This document shows, one piece after another, positions 16,257 through 26,015 of a DNA stretch of 64,000 nt. The stretch comes from Pseudarthrobacter sp. AL07. GTDB taxonomy: Bacteria; Actinomycetota; Actinomycetes; Actinomycetales; Micrococcaceae. The notes beneath the pieces are model-generated. The model worked only from the letters and a program-made list of their open reading frames with translations, searched no databases and was not told the origin of the DNA. The stretch's first letter is position 1. Every line of letters starts with the position of its first letter. The DNA is taken from assembly GCF_029960665.1 (NCBI RefSeq), contig NZ_JASBRB010000014.1, forward strand, positions 1 through 64,000, read 5' to 3'. Both the position numbers and the translations under genes were made by a program.

Positions 16257-17363
16257 CTAGCCGGCGTTCAGCTCGTCCAGGAGCTCGGCTTTGCGCTCCT
16301 CGGAGGCGAACGACGAATGGATGGAATTGGCCGCCAACCGTGCCCTGTCGAAGTCTGAAAGGTCAAAAACGGCCTTCAGCTGGGAGAAGTTGTCGTCCAC
16401 GTACCCACCGAAGTACGCCGGATCGTCCGAGTTCACGGAGACGTTGAGCCCGGCGGCGAGCATGGCCGGCAACGGATGGTCCGCCAGGGTGTCCACGGCA
16501 CGCAGCCGGACGTTCGAGAGCGGGCAGACCGTCAGCGGAATCCGGTCCGCCACCAGCCGCTCCACCAGTTCGGGGTCCTCCATGCAGCGGATGCCGTGGT
16601 CAATCCGTTCCACTCCGAGGATGTCCAGAGCGTCGATGATGTACGACGGCGGCCCCTCCTCGCCTGCGTGGGCGGTCAGCCGCAGGCCCGCTTCGCGGGC
16701 TTTGGCGAACAACCGCTCGAATTTGGCCGGCGGGTTGCCCACCTCGGCGGAATCCAGACCGATGGCCGCGATGGGGGCGTTCATGGCAAGCAGGCCGTCC
16801 AGGACTTCCAGCGCGGATTCCTCGGACAGGTCCCGCAGGAATGCGGCGATCAGGAGGGTGGATATGCCAAAGTCCTCCTGGGAGGTGGCCAGGGCCGACA
16901 CCACGCCGTTGACGCAGGTTTCAAGGCTGACACCGCGGGACAGATGGGCCTGCGGGTCCATCATGATCTCCGCGTGCCGGACCCCTGCAGCGGCAGCGCG
17001 GGCCAGATAGGCGCTGGTCATGTCCGCGAAGTCCTGTTCGGTCTGCAGCACCGCCATGTTGGCGTAGTACAGGTTCAGGAAGGACTGCAGGTCACTGAAC
17101 TCGTACAGTCCGCGGAGCTCCTCCAGGCCGGAGTACGGCAGGGTGATGCCGTTCCGCTCGGCCAGTTCGAAGATCAGCTCCGGCTGCAGAGTGCCCTCAA
17201 TGTGCAGGTGCAGTTCCGCGACGGGCAGGAGCTGCGCCGCTTCCGTCACCGGCAGGTCCGTCTCCGAAGGCTCTGTCCCTAAAAGTCCCGTCCCAGGCAC
17301 TTCCGTGGCTGGTAGTCCCGTCTGTGGAAGCGGATCGGCGGCTGTGTCCCGGTTGTTGTCCAT
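16257..17363 (-). CDS. add: Adenosine/adenine deaminase
   Basis: 368 residues. Metal and catalytic motifs of the amidohydrolase-type deaminases are intact: AELHLHIEGTL (zinc His-x-His), TAHAGEE (zinc His and catalytic Glu), RIDHGIRCMED (catalytic His), and NSDDPAYFGG (zinc Asp). The SNVRLRAV and DDPAYFGGY forms, with a short length, are those of the Aah1/type-3 adenine deaminases rather than classical adenosine deaminase, so adenine to hypoxanthine is at least as likely. Residues 1-35 are a repetitive low-complexity leader (TGLPATEVPGTGLLGTEP). It is divergent from the uvrA-like gene with a 48-base shared promoter gap. Confidence 0.9.
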   Translation of the reverse strand: MDNNRDTAADPLPQTGLPATEVPGTGLLGTEPSETDLPVTEAAQLLPVAELHLHIEGTLQPELIFELAERNGITLPYSGLEELRGLYEFSDLQSFLNLYYANMAVLQTEQDFADMTSAYLARAAAAGVRHAEIMMDPQAHLSRGVSLETCVNGVVSALATSQEDFGISTLLIAAFLRDLSEESALEVLDGLLAMNAPIAAIGLDSAEVGNPPAKFERLFAKAREAGLRLTAHAGEEGPPSYIIDALDILGVERIDHGIRCMEDPELVERLVADRIPLTVCPLSNVRLRAVDTLADHPLPAMLAAGLNVSVNSDDPAYFGGYVDDNFSQLKAVFDLSDFDRARLAANSIHSSFASEERKAELLDELNAG

Positions 17364-17411
17364 CGGGTCAGGATATCGCCCGCCGGCCGGTTCCCGGCTA
17401 GAGTCGGATCA

Positions 17412-20012
17412 ATGCGGAACCCTCAACAGGCTGACGATCTTTCCCTTCCCACTTCCGGCCATCTGGCGGACGGCTTCGTCCGGGTCCGGGGCGCGCGGGA
17501 GAACAACCTGCGGAACGTGGACGTGGATGTGCCCCGCGACTCCATTGTGGCTTTCACGGGGGTCTCCGGCTCGGGAAAATCCTCACTCGCTTTCGGCACC
17601 ATCTACGCCGAAGCCCAGCGCCGCTACTTCGAATCCGTGGCCCCCTATGCACGCCGTCTTATCCAGCAGGGCCACAATCCCAAGGTGGAGATGATCTCCG
17701 GGCTGCCACCCGCCGTCGCGCTTCAACAGCGCCGCGGCGCCCCGAGCAGCCGCTCCACCGTGGGCACAGTGACCACGCTCTCCAATTCGCTTCGCATGCT
17801 GTTTTCCCGGGCGGGCACTTACCCGGCCGGTGCCGAGCAGCTGGACTCCGACGCATTTTCGCCGAACACCGCGGCCGGCGCCTGCCCTGAATGCCACGGA
17901 CTGGGGGTGGCGCACACCGTCAGCGAGGAATCCCTGGTCCCGGACGCCAACCTGACCATCCGGGAAGGAGCCATCGCGGCGTGGCCCGGCGCCTGGCAGG
18001 GCAAGAACCTCCGCGACATCCTCAGCCACCTGGGCTACGACGTGGACGTGCCCTGGCGGAAGCTGCCCAGAAAGCAGCGCGACTGGATCCTTTTCACGGA
18101 CGAGCAGCCCGTTGTGGAAGTCACGCCGGAGCGGGACCGCGTGGCCAAGCCGTACAAGGGGCGCTTCTGGAGCGCCAAAAGCTACGTCCTGCACACCCTG
18201 GCGGACTCCCAGAGCGCCGCCATGCGCGAACGCGTCCTGGCGTTTATGGAGTCCGGACCGTGTCCGCGCTGCGGCGGCACCGGGCTCCGGCCCGAAGCCC
18301 TCGCGGTCTCTTTCGGCGGCCGAAATATCGCAGACCTCAACGCCACGCCGATGGCGGAACTCGCCGAAATCATCCGCCCCACCGCCGGGCTCAAGGAAGC
18401 CGGTACCGCGTCACGGCGGCAGTCCTCCGGCGAGGAAAACGAGGTGGCAGTGGCCATCACCGCCGATCTCCTGCAGCGCATCACCGTGCTCCTGGATCTG
18501 GGCCTCGGATACCTGGCGCTGGGCCGCGTCACCCCCACCCTCTCCCCCGGCGAGATGCAGCGGCTCCGGATCGCCACCCAGCTCCGGTCTGGACTGTTCG
18601 GCGTGATCTACGTGCTCGACGAACCGTCCGCCGGCCTCCATCCGGCCGACGCCGAACCGCTCCTGGCGGTCCTGGACCAGCTCAAGGCGTCCGGCAACTC
18701 GGTGTTTGTGGTGGAGCACAACATGGACGTGGTCCGCCGGGCCGACTGGCTGGTGGACGTTGGTCCCCGCGCCGGAGAAGGCGGCGGCGAGGTACTTTAC
18801 AGCGGGCCGGTTGACGGGCTCGCGGCCATCGAAGCGTCAGTCACGCGGCCCTTCCTGTTCAACGACGGCGTGGCGCGCGGCAACGAAGGGCCCCGAGGAG
18901 CTTCCGACGGCGGCACGGCAGCTCGGGCGGGCAGCGCGCCACATGCCGGCGGCGCCCGCGAGCCCGCCGGCTGGCTGGAACTGGCCGGGATCACCCGGCA
19001 TAACCTCCAGGACCTGGATGCGCGGTTCCCGCTGGGCGTCCTGACGGCAGTCACGGGTGTGTCCGGCTCCGGTAAGTCCACCCTGGTGACGCATGTCCTC
19101 GGCGAAGTTGTGGGATCCGGGCTGAAGAACCACCAGGCCCCGCAGCTGTCCGAATCTGATGATGCGGGCCCGGCCACGGCGTTGTCCGTGGGACGGGTCA
19201 GCGGCGCGGAACGGATCGACAGGCTGGTCACTGTGGACCAGAAACCCATCGGGCGGACCCCCCGCTCCAACCTCGCTACTTACACTGGCCTGTTCGACGC
19301 GGTGCGCAAGGAATTCGCGGCCACGGAGCAGGCCAGGGCGCGCGGGTTCGGCGCCGGGCGGTTTTCCTTCAACGTGGCCGGAGGCCGCTGCGAAACCTGC
19401 CAGGGCGAAGGCTTTGTGGCGGTTGAACTGCTGTTCCTCCCGGGCAGCTACGGGCCGTGCCCGGAGTGCGACGGGTCCCGCTACAACCCCGAAACCCTGG
19501 AGGTGACGTACCGGGGCAAGAATGTGGCGGAAGTGCTGCGCCTGACGGTGGATGCGGCCACCACGTTCCTGGCCGACGTTCCGGCCGCGGCCCGCAGCCT
19601 GAAGAGCCTCGGGGACGTGGGCCTGGGCTATCTCCGGCTGGGCCAGCCCGCCACGGAGCTGTCCGGCGGCGAGGCCCAGCGCATCAAGCTGGCCACCGAG
19701 CTGCAGCGAGCCCAGCGGGGACATACCCTCTACCTCCTGGACGAGCCCACCACCGGGCTCCACCCCGCCGACGTCGAACTCCTGATGGCCCAGCTCCACG
19801 GCCTGGTGGACAGCGGCAACACCGTGGTGGTGGTCGAGCACGAAATGGCCGTTGTGGCGGCGGCGGACTGGGTCATTGACCTTGGCCCTTCCGGCGGGGA
19901 CGCCGGCGGCCGGATTGTCGCCACCGGCACCGCCGCCGACGTCGCGGGTTCCACCGCCAGCCGCACCGCGCCCTACCTGGCCGCCGCGCTTCCCCAGCCG
20001 GTCACCAGCTGA
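17412..20012 (+). CDS. Short UvrA-type excinuclease ATPase paralogue
   Basis: 866 residues, about 90 shorter than housekeeping UvrA. First ATPase: [12 protein letters not shown] (Walker A, residue 50), zinc cysteines CPECHGLG and CPRCGGTG, signature [15 protein letters not shown] (Gly to Pro change in LSGGE), and Walker [15 protein letters not shown]. Second ATPase: [22 protein letters not shown] and [24 protein letters not shown], and [12 protein letters not shown]. This architecture fits the class II UvrA/DrrC-like proteins. They often lack the UvrB-binding domain and are linked to intercalating-drug tolerance or auxiliary repair. No uvrB or uvrC is nearby, so an accessory role is likely. 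Confidence 0.88.
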   Translation: MRNPQQADDLSLPTSGHLADGFVRVRGARENNLRNVDVDVPRDSIVAFTGVSGSGKSSLAFGTIYAEAQRRYFESVAPYARRLIQQGHNPKVEMISGLPPAVALQQRRGAPSSRSTVGTVTTLSNSLRMLFSRAGTYPAGAEQLDSDAFSPNTAAGACPECHGLGVAHTVSEESLVPDANLTIREGAIAAWPGAWQGKNLRDILSHLGYDVDVPWRKLPRKQRDWILFTDEQPVVEVTPERDRVAKPYKGRFWSAKSYVLHTLADSQSAAMRERVLAFMESGPCPRCGGTGLRPEALAVSFGGRNIADLNATPMAELAEIIRPTAGLKEAGTASRRQSSGEENEVAVAITADLLQRITVLLDLGLGYLALGRVTPTLSPGEMQRLRIATQLRSGLFGVIYVLDEPSAGLHPADAEPLLAVLDQLKASGNSVFVVEHNMDVVRRADWLVDVGPRAGEGGGEVLYSGPVDGLAAIEASVTRPFLFNDGVARGNEGPRGASDGGTAARAGSAPHAGGAREPAGWLELAGITRHNLQDLDARFPLGVLTAVTGVSGSGKSTLVTHVLGEVVGSGLKNHQAPQLSESDDAGPATALSVGRVSGAERIDRLVTVDQKPIGRTPRSNLATYTGLFDAVRKEFAATEQARARGFGAGRFSFNVAGGRCETCQGEGFVAVELLFLPGSYGPCPECDGSRYNPETLEVTYRGKNVAEVLRLTVDAATTFLADVPAAARSLKSLGDVGLGYLRLGQPATELSGGEAQRIKLATELQRAQRGHTLYLLDEPTTGLHPADVELLMAQLHGLVDSGNTVVVVEHEMAVVAAADWVIDLGPSGGDAGGRIVATGTAADVAGSTASRTAPYLAAALPQPVTS

Positions 20013-20059
20013 CCACCAGAAATCATCTCGGTTTGATAACGGGCCAGCGATGTCCTAGC

Positions 20060-20190
20060 GTGAAATGCAAGCCCGTTCTTCGGGCGACATGAATGCCCGG
20101 TGCTGCCTCCACCAGAACTGCCCGGCCGGCAGACACCGAAAATTGACCTCTATATCGTCAGGGGCGGGCAGTGGCGCAATAACCTCCGGG
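20060..20190 (+). promoter_or_regulatory. Structured leader before the rpf-like gene
   Basis: Between 20068 and 20190 several stems can form. One is CCCG-TTCTT-CGGG; another pairs GGTGCTGCC with GGCAGACACC across about 20 bases. Actinobacterial rpf genes are often controlled by c-di-AMP riboswitches. I could not find the conserved ydaO elements here, so I report only a potentially structured 5-prime region. Confidence 0.3.
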
Positions 20191-20217
20191 GACGGACCGA
20201 GCGCTGGTGGCCTTTAG

Positions 20218-20907
<690 letters not shown>

Positions 20908-20972
20908 GCTTCAACACTTTCCGCGGGAACCGCCCCTTCCCCCCGGACCGACTTTCCGCGGAAACAACAAAA

Positions 20973-21033
20973 CCCGGCAGCAGCAACGCCGGGAACCAAC
21001 AATGCCGGAGCGCCCTCACTGGGGAGCTCCGGC
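20973..21033. terminator. Tandem terminator hairpins between rpf-like gene and membrane protein
   Basis: Two hairpins: CCCGG (20973) with CCGGG (about 20988-20992), and GCCGGAGC at 21004-21011 with GCTCCGGC at 21026-21033. They lie between two genes that end toward each other (20907 and 21104). Just upstream, TTTCCGCGGAAA at 20953-20964 is a perfect palindrome and a near copy is at 20918. Confidence 0.65.
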
Positions 21034-21103
21034 GTCGTCCGTTCTGATCTGACTGGAGGGCAGGCGCCTGACCTTCCTGCCCGCGAGCCCGCGTTCTGTT
21101 CGC

Positions 21104-21703
21104 TTAGGCTGCTGCCTTGGCGGCCGGAATCTCTCGGATGATGCGGACCTTCCACGCGGCGTCGTCGGTGGTGTCCAGCAGGGCCACCGTGCCGTGGGCG
21201 AGGTTCAATGCCACACGCTTGGCCGCCAGGAGTTCGAGGTAGAGGTGCTCGTTCATGCGACTGGGGGTATCAATCATGTACTTCACGGCGTCGCGGACCT
21301 TGCGGTAGTTGGCGCTCTTCTCGCGGTGCAGGTGAAGTTCCAGCATCTGGCGCTGGCGCACTTTGGGCTCGTGCTTGTTGAGCCAGGAGACGGCAAGGTG
21401 CACACCGATCACCAGCGCGAGCGAAACGGCGTAGATCCACCAGCCGCTGGACATCAGGAACAGGGGCAGGTTGCCGATGGCCACGAGCGCGATCACGATC
21501 CGCAGCGCAACGATCCGGCGAAGGGTCAGGGCAACGGAGGCCATGGCCGCACGAAAACCGTGCTGCTCAGTCCGCGCCGCGGCCGGGTCAAGGGTAAATT
21601 CATCAAGGACCAGGATGCCCTTGGCCTCCGGATCCAGCATCTGCCCGAACTTGGGCACAAACAGCTGCGTTGAACCGGTGGTCACAGCAGGAGAAATTGT
21701 CAT
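21104..21703 (-). CDS. Hypothetical membrane protein
   Basis: 199 residues. A soluble N-terminal part (residues 1-55) is followed by two hydrophobic segments near 65-85 and 88-110 (IVIALVAIGNLPLFLM and WIYAVSLALVIGVHLAVSW). Then comes a charged helical part: RQRQMLELHLHREKSANYRKV. The C terminus has a possible strand-helix domain ending AAKAAA. I do not recognise a domain. The gene is convergent with the rpf-like gene and divergent from the MSMEG_6728-family gene. Confidence 0.7.
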   Translation of the reverse strand: MTISPAVTTGSTQLFVPKFGQMLDPEAKGILVLDEFTLDPAAARTEQHGFRAAMASVALTLRRIVALRIVIALVAIGNLPLFLMSSGWWIYAVSLALVIGVHLAVSWLNKHEPKVRQRQMLELHLHREKSANYRKVRDAVKYMIDTPSRMNEHLYLELLAAKRVALNLAHGTVALLDTTDDAAWKVRIIREIPAAKAAA

Positions 21704-21891
21704 TGGGGGCTTCCGGGACGGTGGGGCGTTTCGGTGATCTTAGTGGCTGGCGATACCCGCTGTATGTATCGGTCCACTATGTGAACTATTTCGTTGCACC
21801 TTTGTGCTTCCAGGACCCCGCCACCGGACATGCGCGTGTGGCGCCGGGCACTGCAATTGGCACATCCGGCGCATGCCGTCAGACTGAAGGG

Positions 21892-22806
21892 ATGCAAACC
21901 TTCCTTCCGTATCCCGATTTCCGGCAGAGTGCCGCAGCACTGGACACCGCCAGGCTTGGCAAGCAGCGTGTTGAGGCGCTGCAGACCCTCCGGGCTCTGG
22001 TGATTCCCGAGTACGGCTGGTTGGACCATCCCGCCGTCCGCATGTGGATGGGCCACGTTCCGGCGCTCACCATGTACGGCCTGGCGATGGTGGACGAATG
22101 GACCTCCCGCGGCCATGCGGACAATACCCGCGCCAGCATCACCGAGTTCGCGCCCCAGGCAGCACACCCGGACTACGCGGCCAAGATTCCGCTGCCGGAG
22201 TGGCTTGGCAACCCCGATTTCCACCTGAGCCACCGCGCGAAGCTGCTCCGCAAGGAACCAAAGTTCTACAAGACGGTGTTTCCTGACGCCGACCTGGACC
22301 TGGACTTCATTTGGCCTGAGCCCAAGCACGAGTTCTATCCGGCAGAACCCGAGGGCGACATCCTCTGGATTCTCCGCGACCCGCACGCAGAAATCGATCC
22401 GCAGACGCTGGATACCGTGGCACTGCCTCCGATCCGCCGCGCCGGCGCTGTTGCACCCGCCGCACCTGAGGATGGCTACTCCCCCGTTTACGTCGACGAC
22501 GGCTCCCGCCGCCCGTCCAAGCAGCCGCGCAAGCTGCCGCCCAAGCAGCTCGTGAAGAAGCCCACCCGCAAGCGCCAGGCGCAGGAGGAAGCGTTCGCCA
22601 CCCTCCCCGGCAAGACCACCGTTGCCGTTTCATTTGAGGACGGCACCAAGTTCGCCGTCGGGCAGGTGCTGGGCCGTCCCATCACGCTCGACGACGGCCG
22701 GTTCGGCCGCACATTCGGCGTCACCGAGGTAGTTGACCGGTCCGCGTTCGATTACCCCGCACTCCTGCAGGACCCCCGGGTGTTCTTCCCGGTTCCCGCT
22801 CTCTGA
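21892..22806 (+). CDS. MSMEG_6728 family protein (possible pyrimidine-dimer glycosylase-like fold)
   Basis: 304 residues from the ATG at 21892, where similarity begins (MQTFLPYPDFRQSAAALD). The N-terminal 150 residues carry LGKQRVEALQTLRAL, DHPAVRMWMGH and SHRAKLLRKEPKFY, the conserved set of the actinobacterial MSMEG_6728 family. I believe this resembles the Pyr_excise group, but from memory of the family only. A Pro/Lys-rich linker (SRRPSKQPRKLPPKQLVKKPTRKR) leads to a C-terminal beta domain of about 75 residues. The upstream in-frame extension lacks an SD. Role unproven. Confidence 0.75.
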   Translation: MQTFLPYPDFRQSAAALDTARLGKQRVEALQTLRALVIPEYGWLDHPAVRMWMGHVPALTMYGLAMVDEWTSRGHADNTRASITEFAPQAAHPDYAAKIPLPEWLGNPDFHLSHRAKLLRKEPKFYKTVFPDADLDLDFIWPEPKHEFYPAEPEGDILWILRDPHAEIDPQTLDTVALPPIRRAGAVAPAAPEDGYSPVYVDDGSRRPSKQPRKLPPKQLVKKPTRKRQAQEEAFATLPGKTTVAVSFEDGTKFAVGQVLGRPITLDDGRFGRTFGVTEVVDRSAFDYPALLQDPRVFFPVPAL

Positions 22807-22922
22807 GGCACCACGCCCGGCCTCTCGCCCCTGAGGAGGCCTGCCTGCTCCCCGCGCGCGACTTTTCGCCTAAAGTAGGCCTCGAGTGCTGTCAGTAGGC
22901 ACCAACGGGCTTGGGGGCGAAA

Positions 22923-23825
22923 ATGGGGGCAGGCGGCGGCGCGGCTGAGCAGGCGCGGATGGCTGCGGAACGAGCGGCCAAACTGCGACGGCAACTCGAG
23001 CACGCAGAACGGGCGGAACGGGCGTGGGCCGCGGGTGCCGCGGGTGAAGCCCGTGTTGCGGCGATCCTGGAAACGTTGCAGCCCCAGGGCTGGATGGCCC
23101 TTCATGACGTGCATTGGCCCGGACGCCCCAAAGCCAATCTGGACCATGTCCTGATAGGCCCGGGCGGCGTTATCGTGATCGATGCAAAGAACTGGTCCGG
23201 TGACGTCCAGATCCGGAGCGGCGTCCTGCGGCAAAACGGTTACTCACGCGAGAGTGAAGTCTCCGGGGTGGTAGAGCAGTGCTCAGCGGTGGCAGCCCTC
23301 CTGGAACCGCGGCACCGCCGCTACGTTCAAGCGTGGCTGTGCATGGTTGGACAACCCGATCTGCAGGGCACCACCGCCAGCGGTGCGCGGGTCCAGGGCA
23401 TCGACACCGTATGCCGCGCCATAGGTGCTGTGCCGGCCGTGCTTGATGCGAACACAGTCGAAGCCATTCACCAATTCCTGACCAACCTGCTTGCCGGAAC
23501 GTCAAGTCCACCGCTTCTAACCACTGGAAGTGTTCCGACTGGGCCTTCGGATATCATGCATGCTGCAGGCCCTGCCCCATCCTTGGCACGGTGGCGCACT
23601 GCACGCGACCCCTCCGATGACCCACGCACCATACGCCCTCCAGTTAGCGCTCGACCAAAGCCTGCACGCAGGAAAAGGACGAGCTGCCTGGGGGTGCTCT
23701 TTCGGCTGGCACTGATCATTGTCGCCCTCGGTGTGCTCTCCAACGTGCTCTCACAACTTTCGCCCCAGCCGCAGAGAGTCCCGGTTCCCGCGCCAGCGGT
23801 GGTTTCCACCCTTCCAGCGCCCTGA
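22923..23825 (+). CDS. NERD-domain protein with C-terminal membrane anchor
   Basis: About 300 residues from the ATG at 22923; a TTG at 22911 is an alternative. A charged helix (AAEQARMAAERAAKLRRQLEHA) precedes a nuclease-related domain. It has GEARVAAILETL (Glu), LDHVLIGPGGVIVIDAKNW (Asp...Asp-x-Lys, the core of the PD-(D/E)XK-like NERD fold) and QPDLQG. The last 40 residues contain one TM helix (VLFRLALIIVALGVLSNVLS). NERD proteins are suspected nucleases; the membrane anchor suggests action at the envelope, for example on incoming DNA. It is unlinked to obvious partners. Confidence 0.88.
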   Translation: MGAGGGAAEQARMAAERAAKLRRQLEHAERAERAWAAGAAGEARVAAILETLQPQGWMALHDVHWPGRPKANLDHVLIGPGGVIVIDAKNWSGDVQIRSGVLRQNGYSRESEVSGVVEQCSAVAALLEPRHRRYVQAWLCMVGQPDLQGTTASGARVQGIDTVCRAIGAVPAVLDANTVEAIHQFLTNLLAGTSSPPLLTTGSVPTGPSDIMHAAGPAPSLARWRTARDPSDDPRTIRPPVSARPKPARRKRTSCLGVLFRLALIIVALGVLSNVLSQLSPQPQRVPVPAPAVVSTLPAP

Positions 23826-23873
23826 TCAAGCCGCGAATGCGAGTCACGACGGTGGGAATGGCAGACTTTCACC

Positions 23874-24734
23874 ATGACGATTCTCTTGGCCGGCTGCGGC
23901 GATCTCGGAACTGAGGCCGGACTCCGCTTCGCTGCATTGGGTCAGCGGGTGGTTGGCTGGCGCCGTTCGCCCGAGAAACTTCCCTCTGCGATCGAAGGCG
24001 TGGCAGCGGACCTGGGCTCCACGGACCTACCCACCGTCCCGGCGGACGCTACGGCCGTCGTCGTGGCCGTAGCGGCCGACTCACCCACGGAAGCGGCCTA
24101 CCGGGCCGCCTATGTGGACGGGCTGACGCACGTCCTGGACGCCCTGGAGCGCGACGGCGTGACGCCACGCCGGGTACTTTTTGTGTCCTCCACCGCTGTT
24201 TACGGGGACGCCGCCGGTGGCTGGGTTGACGAAAGTACGACGGCGGCGCCTGGCACTTTCTCGGGACGCATCCTCCTCGAAGCGGAGGAACTCCTGGTTT
24301 CGCGGTTGCGCGGCACGGGCACTTCGCCCGTTGTGCTGCGGCTTGGCGGGATCTATGGTCCGGGCCGGACCCGTTTGATTGATCAGGTCCGCGGGGGGAA
24401 TGCCGTGGTTCCCGACGAGCCACGCTTTACCAACCGGATCCACCGGGACGACGCCGCTGCTGCGATGGTGCGCCTGACCTGCATGGAAGCTATGCCCGCG
24501 CCGGTATATGTCGGTGTGGACAACTCTCCCGCCGAACTTGGGGACGTGCTGCGGTTCCTGGCCGCCGAAATGGGCTATCCGGAACCGCAAGTCGGTCCGG
24601 CAGGCGAAGCCCGCGGGGGCAACAAACGCTGCAGCAACGCGCTGCTTCGGTCCACGGGTTTCCAGTTCGCCTATCCAACCTTCCGTGAAGGTTACCGGGC
24701 AGTCCTGGCGCGCACCGGAGTCCGGCACCCGTAG
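23874..24734 (+). CDS. NAD(P)-dependent epimerase/dehydratase-like protein (YeeZ-type SDR)
   Basis: 286 residues. The nucleotide motif LLAGCGDLGTEAG is at residues 4-16, followed by the acidic/basic VVGWRRS. VLFVSSTAVYGD has the Ser/Tyr region of extended short-chain dehydrogenases, but the canonical YxxxK is not obvious. LRLGGIYGPGR is the conserved extended-SDR motif near residue 160. The Escherichia coli relative YeeZ has no proven substrate. Start ATG 23874 lies 49 bases after the NERD gene, possibly one transcript. Likely a sugar-nucleotide or redox enzyme, substrate unknown. Confidence 0.8.
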   Translation: MTILLAGCGDLGTEAGLRFAALGQRVVGWRRSPEKLPSAIEGVAADLGSTDLPTVPADATAVVVAVAADSPTEAAYRAAYVDGLTHVLDALERDGVTPRRVLFVSSTAVYGDAAGGWVDESTTAAPGTFSGRILLEAEELLVSRLRGTGTSPVVLRLGGIYGPGRTRLIDQVRGGNAVVPDEPRFTNRIHRDDAAAAMVRLTCMEAMPAPVYVGVDNSPAELGDVLRFLAAEMGYPEPQVGPAGEARGGNKRCSNALLRSTGFQFAYPTFREGYRAVLARTGVRHP

Positions 24735-24793
24735 GCTGCTGTCGTAGGCACCTCTTCCAAGGGGCGGCAGGCACGTTACACACGAGGAGCAGG

Positions 24794-25177
24794 GTGGATT
24801 TCCAGCAGATCATCGAGGCCGTGGGTAAATTCATGGACTTGGCGGGGGTATCCGTGATGGTTATCGGCGCTGTGGTATCCATTCCGATGGCCCTGCGCGG
24901 TTATCAGCCGCGAAAACTGCCGGCCGGGGCCGAGAAGCTGACGGTATACCGCGCCTATCGGCAACTGCTGGGGAGGTCCATCCTGCTGGGCCTGGAGCTC
25001 CTGGTGGCCGCCGACATCATCCGGACGGTAGCCGTGACGCCCACCTTCGAGAGCGTCGGGGTGTTGGCCATCATCGTCCTCATCCGTACGTTCCTGAGCT
25101 TCTCGCTGGAGCTGGAAATCACGGGACGATGGCCGTGGCAGAAAGCACCCGCGGGTACGGCGCGAACGGACGCTTAA
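24794..25177 (+). CDS. DUF1622 small membrane protein
   Basis: 127 residues from a GTG with GAGGAG upstream. Two or three hydrophobic helices (LAGVSVMVIGAVVSIPMAL, LLGRSILLGLELLVAADIIRTV, VGVLAIIVLIRTFLSFSLE) and the family pattern Y-R-x-x-GRSILLGLELLVAADII...FLSxSLExE identify DUF1622. The family is widespread and uncharacterised. It follows the YeeZ-like gene by 59 bases and precedes the DUF2071 gene by 39 bases, so the three may be cotranscribed. Confidence 0.85.
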   Translation: MDFQQIIEAVGKFMDLAGVSVMVIGAVVSIPMALRGYQPRKLPAGAEKLTVYRAYRQLLGRSILLGLELLVAADIIRTVAVTPTFESVGVLAIIVLIRTFLSFSLELEITGRWPWQKAPAGTARTDA

Positions 25178-25216
25178 GCCCCCACCAGCGGAAAGACAGT
25201 AAGGAGGACAGCAGTA

Positions 25217-25960
25217 GTGATGATTTCCCACGCGAAGGAGCTGGATCCTTGGCCGGATGCGCCCCGACTACCCGGGCCCATCATCATGGACCAGCGTTGG
25301 ACTGATGCCTTGTTCCTGCACTGGCGTCTGCCTGAAACCGAGGCAGCACACTTCATGCCGCCCGGGGTGGTACCTGACGTCTTCGACGGCTCGTCGTGGG
25401 TGGGCCTGATAGGTTTCCGCATGCGGAAGGCCGGGCTCGGCAGCGGTCCCGCGATACCCTTCTTCGGGGACTTCAACGAGATCAATGTGCGTCTTTACTC
25501 CCGGGAACCGGATGGCACCCGAGGCGTGGTGTTCCTGAGCCTGGACGCCAACCGGCTCGCTGTGGTCTTGGCGGCCCGGGCGGCGGGAATCCCCTACGTC
25601 TGGTCCCGCGCGGGCTTCCGTCGGTCGGCGATAGATGACTCCATCGGCTTCACTGTCCGCCGGTTCAGGGCCGGGGCCCGGAGCGACTTCGGCGCCGTAC
25701 CCGATTTGGACACCGTCGCTGCCGATCCGCTGTCCGTTCACCTGACAGCGAGGTTCGGCCTCCACACCACCATCGGGCGCCGCACGCTGTACGTTCCCAA
25801 CACGCATGTGGCGTGGCCCCTTCACCGGGCCGAGGTGACAAGACTCAACGACGAATTGATCAGCGCCGCCGGAATCAACGTGTCCGGTCCCCCTGACTCT
25901 GTCCTCTTCTCCCCCGGAGTCCGGACCCAGTTCGGGCGCCCCCGAGTGCTGCTTCCTTAG
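25217..25960 (+). CDS. DUF2071 (YqjF-like) protein
   Basis: 247 residues; AGGAGG 9 bases before a GTG, with ATG codons 3 and 6 bases later. DUF2071 motifs: MDQRWTDALFLHWRLP, FDGSSWVGLIGFRM, FGDFNEINVRLYSREPDG, GVVFLSLDANRL, and IPYVWSRAGFR. The family is related in fold to acetoacetate decarboxylase and its role is unknown. Cytosolic, no signal peptide. Its 3-prime end faces the tex gene, 55 bases apart. Confidence 0.85.
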   Translation: MMISHAKELDPWPDAPRLPGPIIMDQRWTDALFLHWRLPETEAAHFMPPGVVPDVFDGSSWVGLIGFRMRKAGLGSGPAIPFFGDFNEINVRLYSREPDGTRGVVFLSLDANRLAVVLAARAAGIPYVWSRAGFRRSAIDDSIGFTVRRFRAGARSDFGAVPDLDTVAADPLSVHLTARFGLHTTIGRRTLYVPNTHVAWPLHRAEVTRLNDELISAAGINVSGPPDSVLFSPGVRTQFGRPRVLLP

Positions 25961-26015
25961 CAGCTTTGGCTGGCTCCGTCGCTACAGGTGCTAGGCGTCC
26001 AGCCAGCATGACAGG

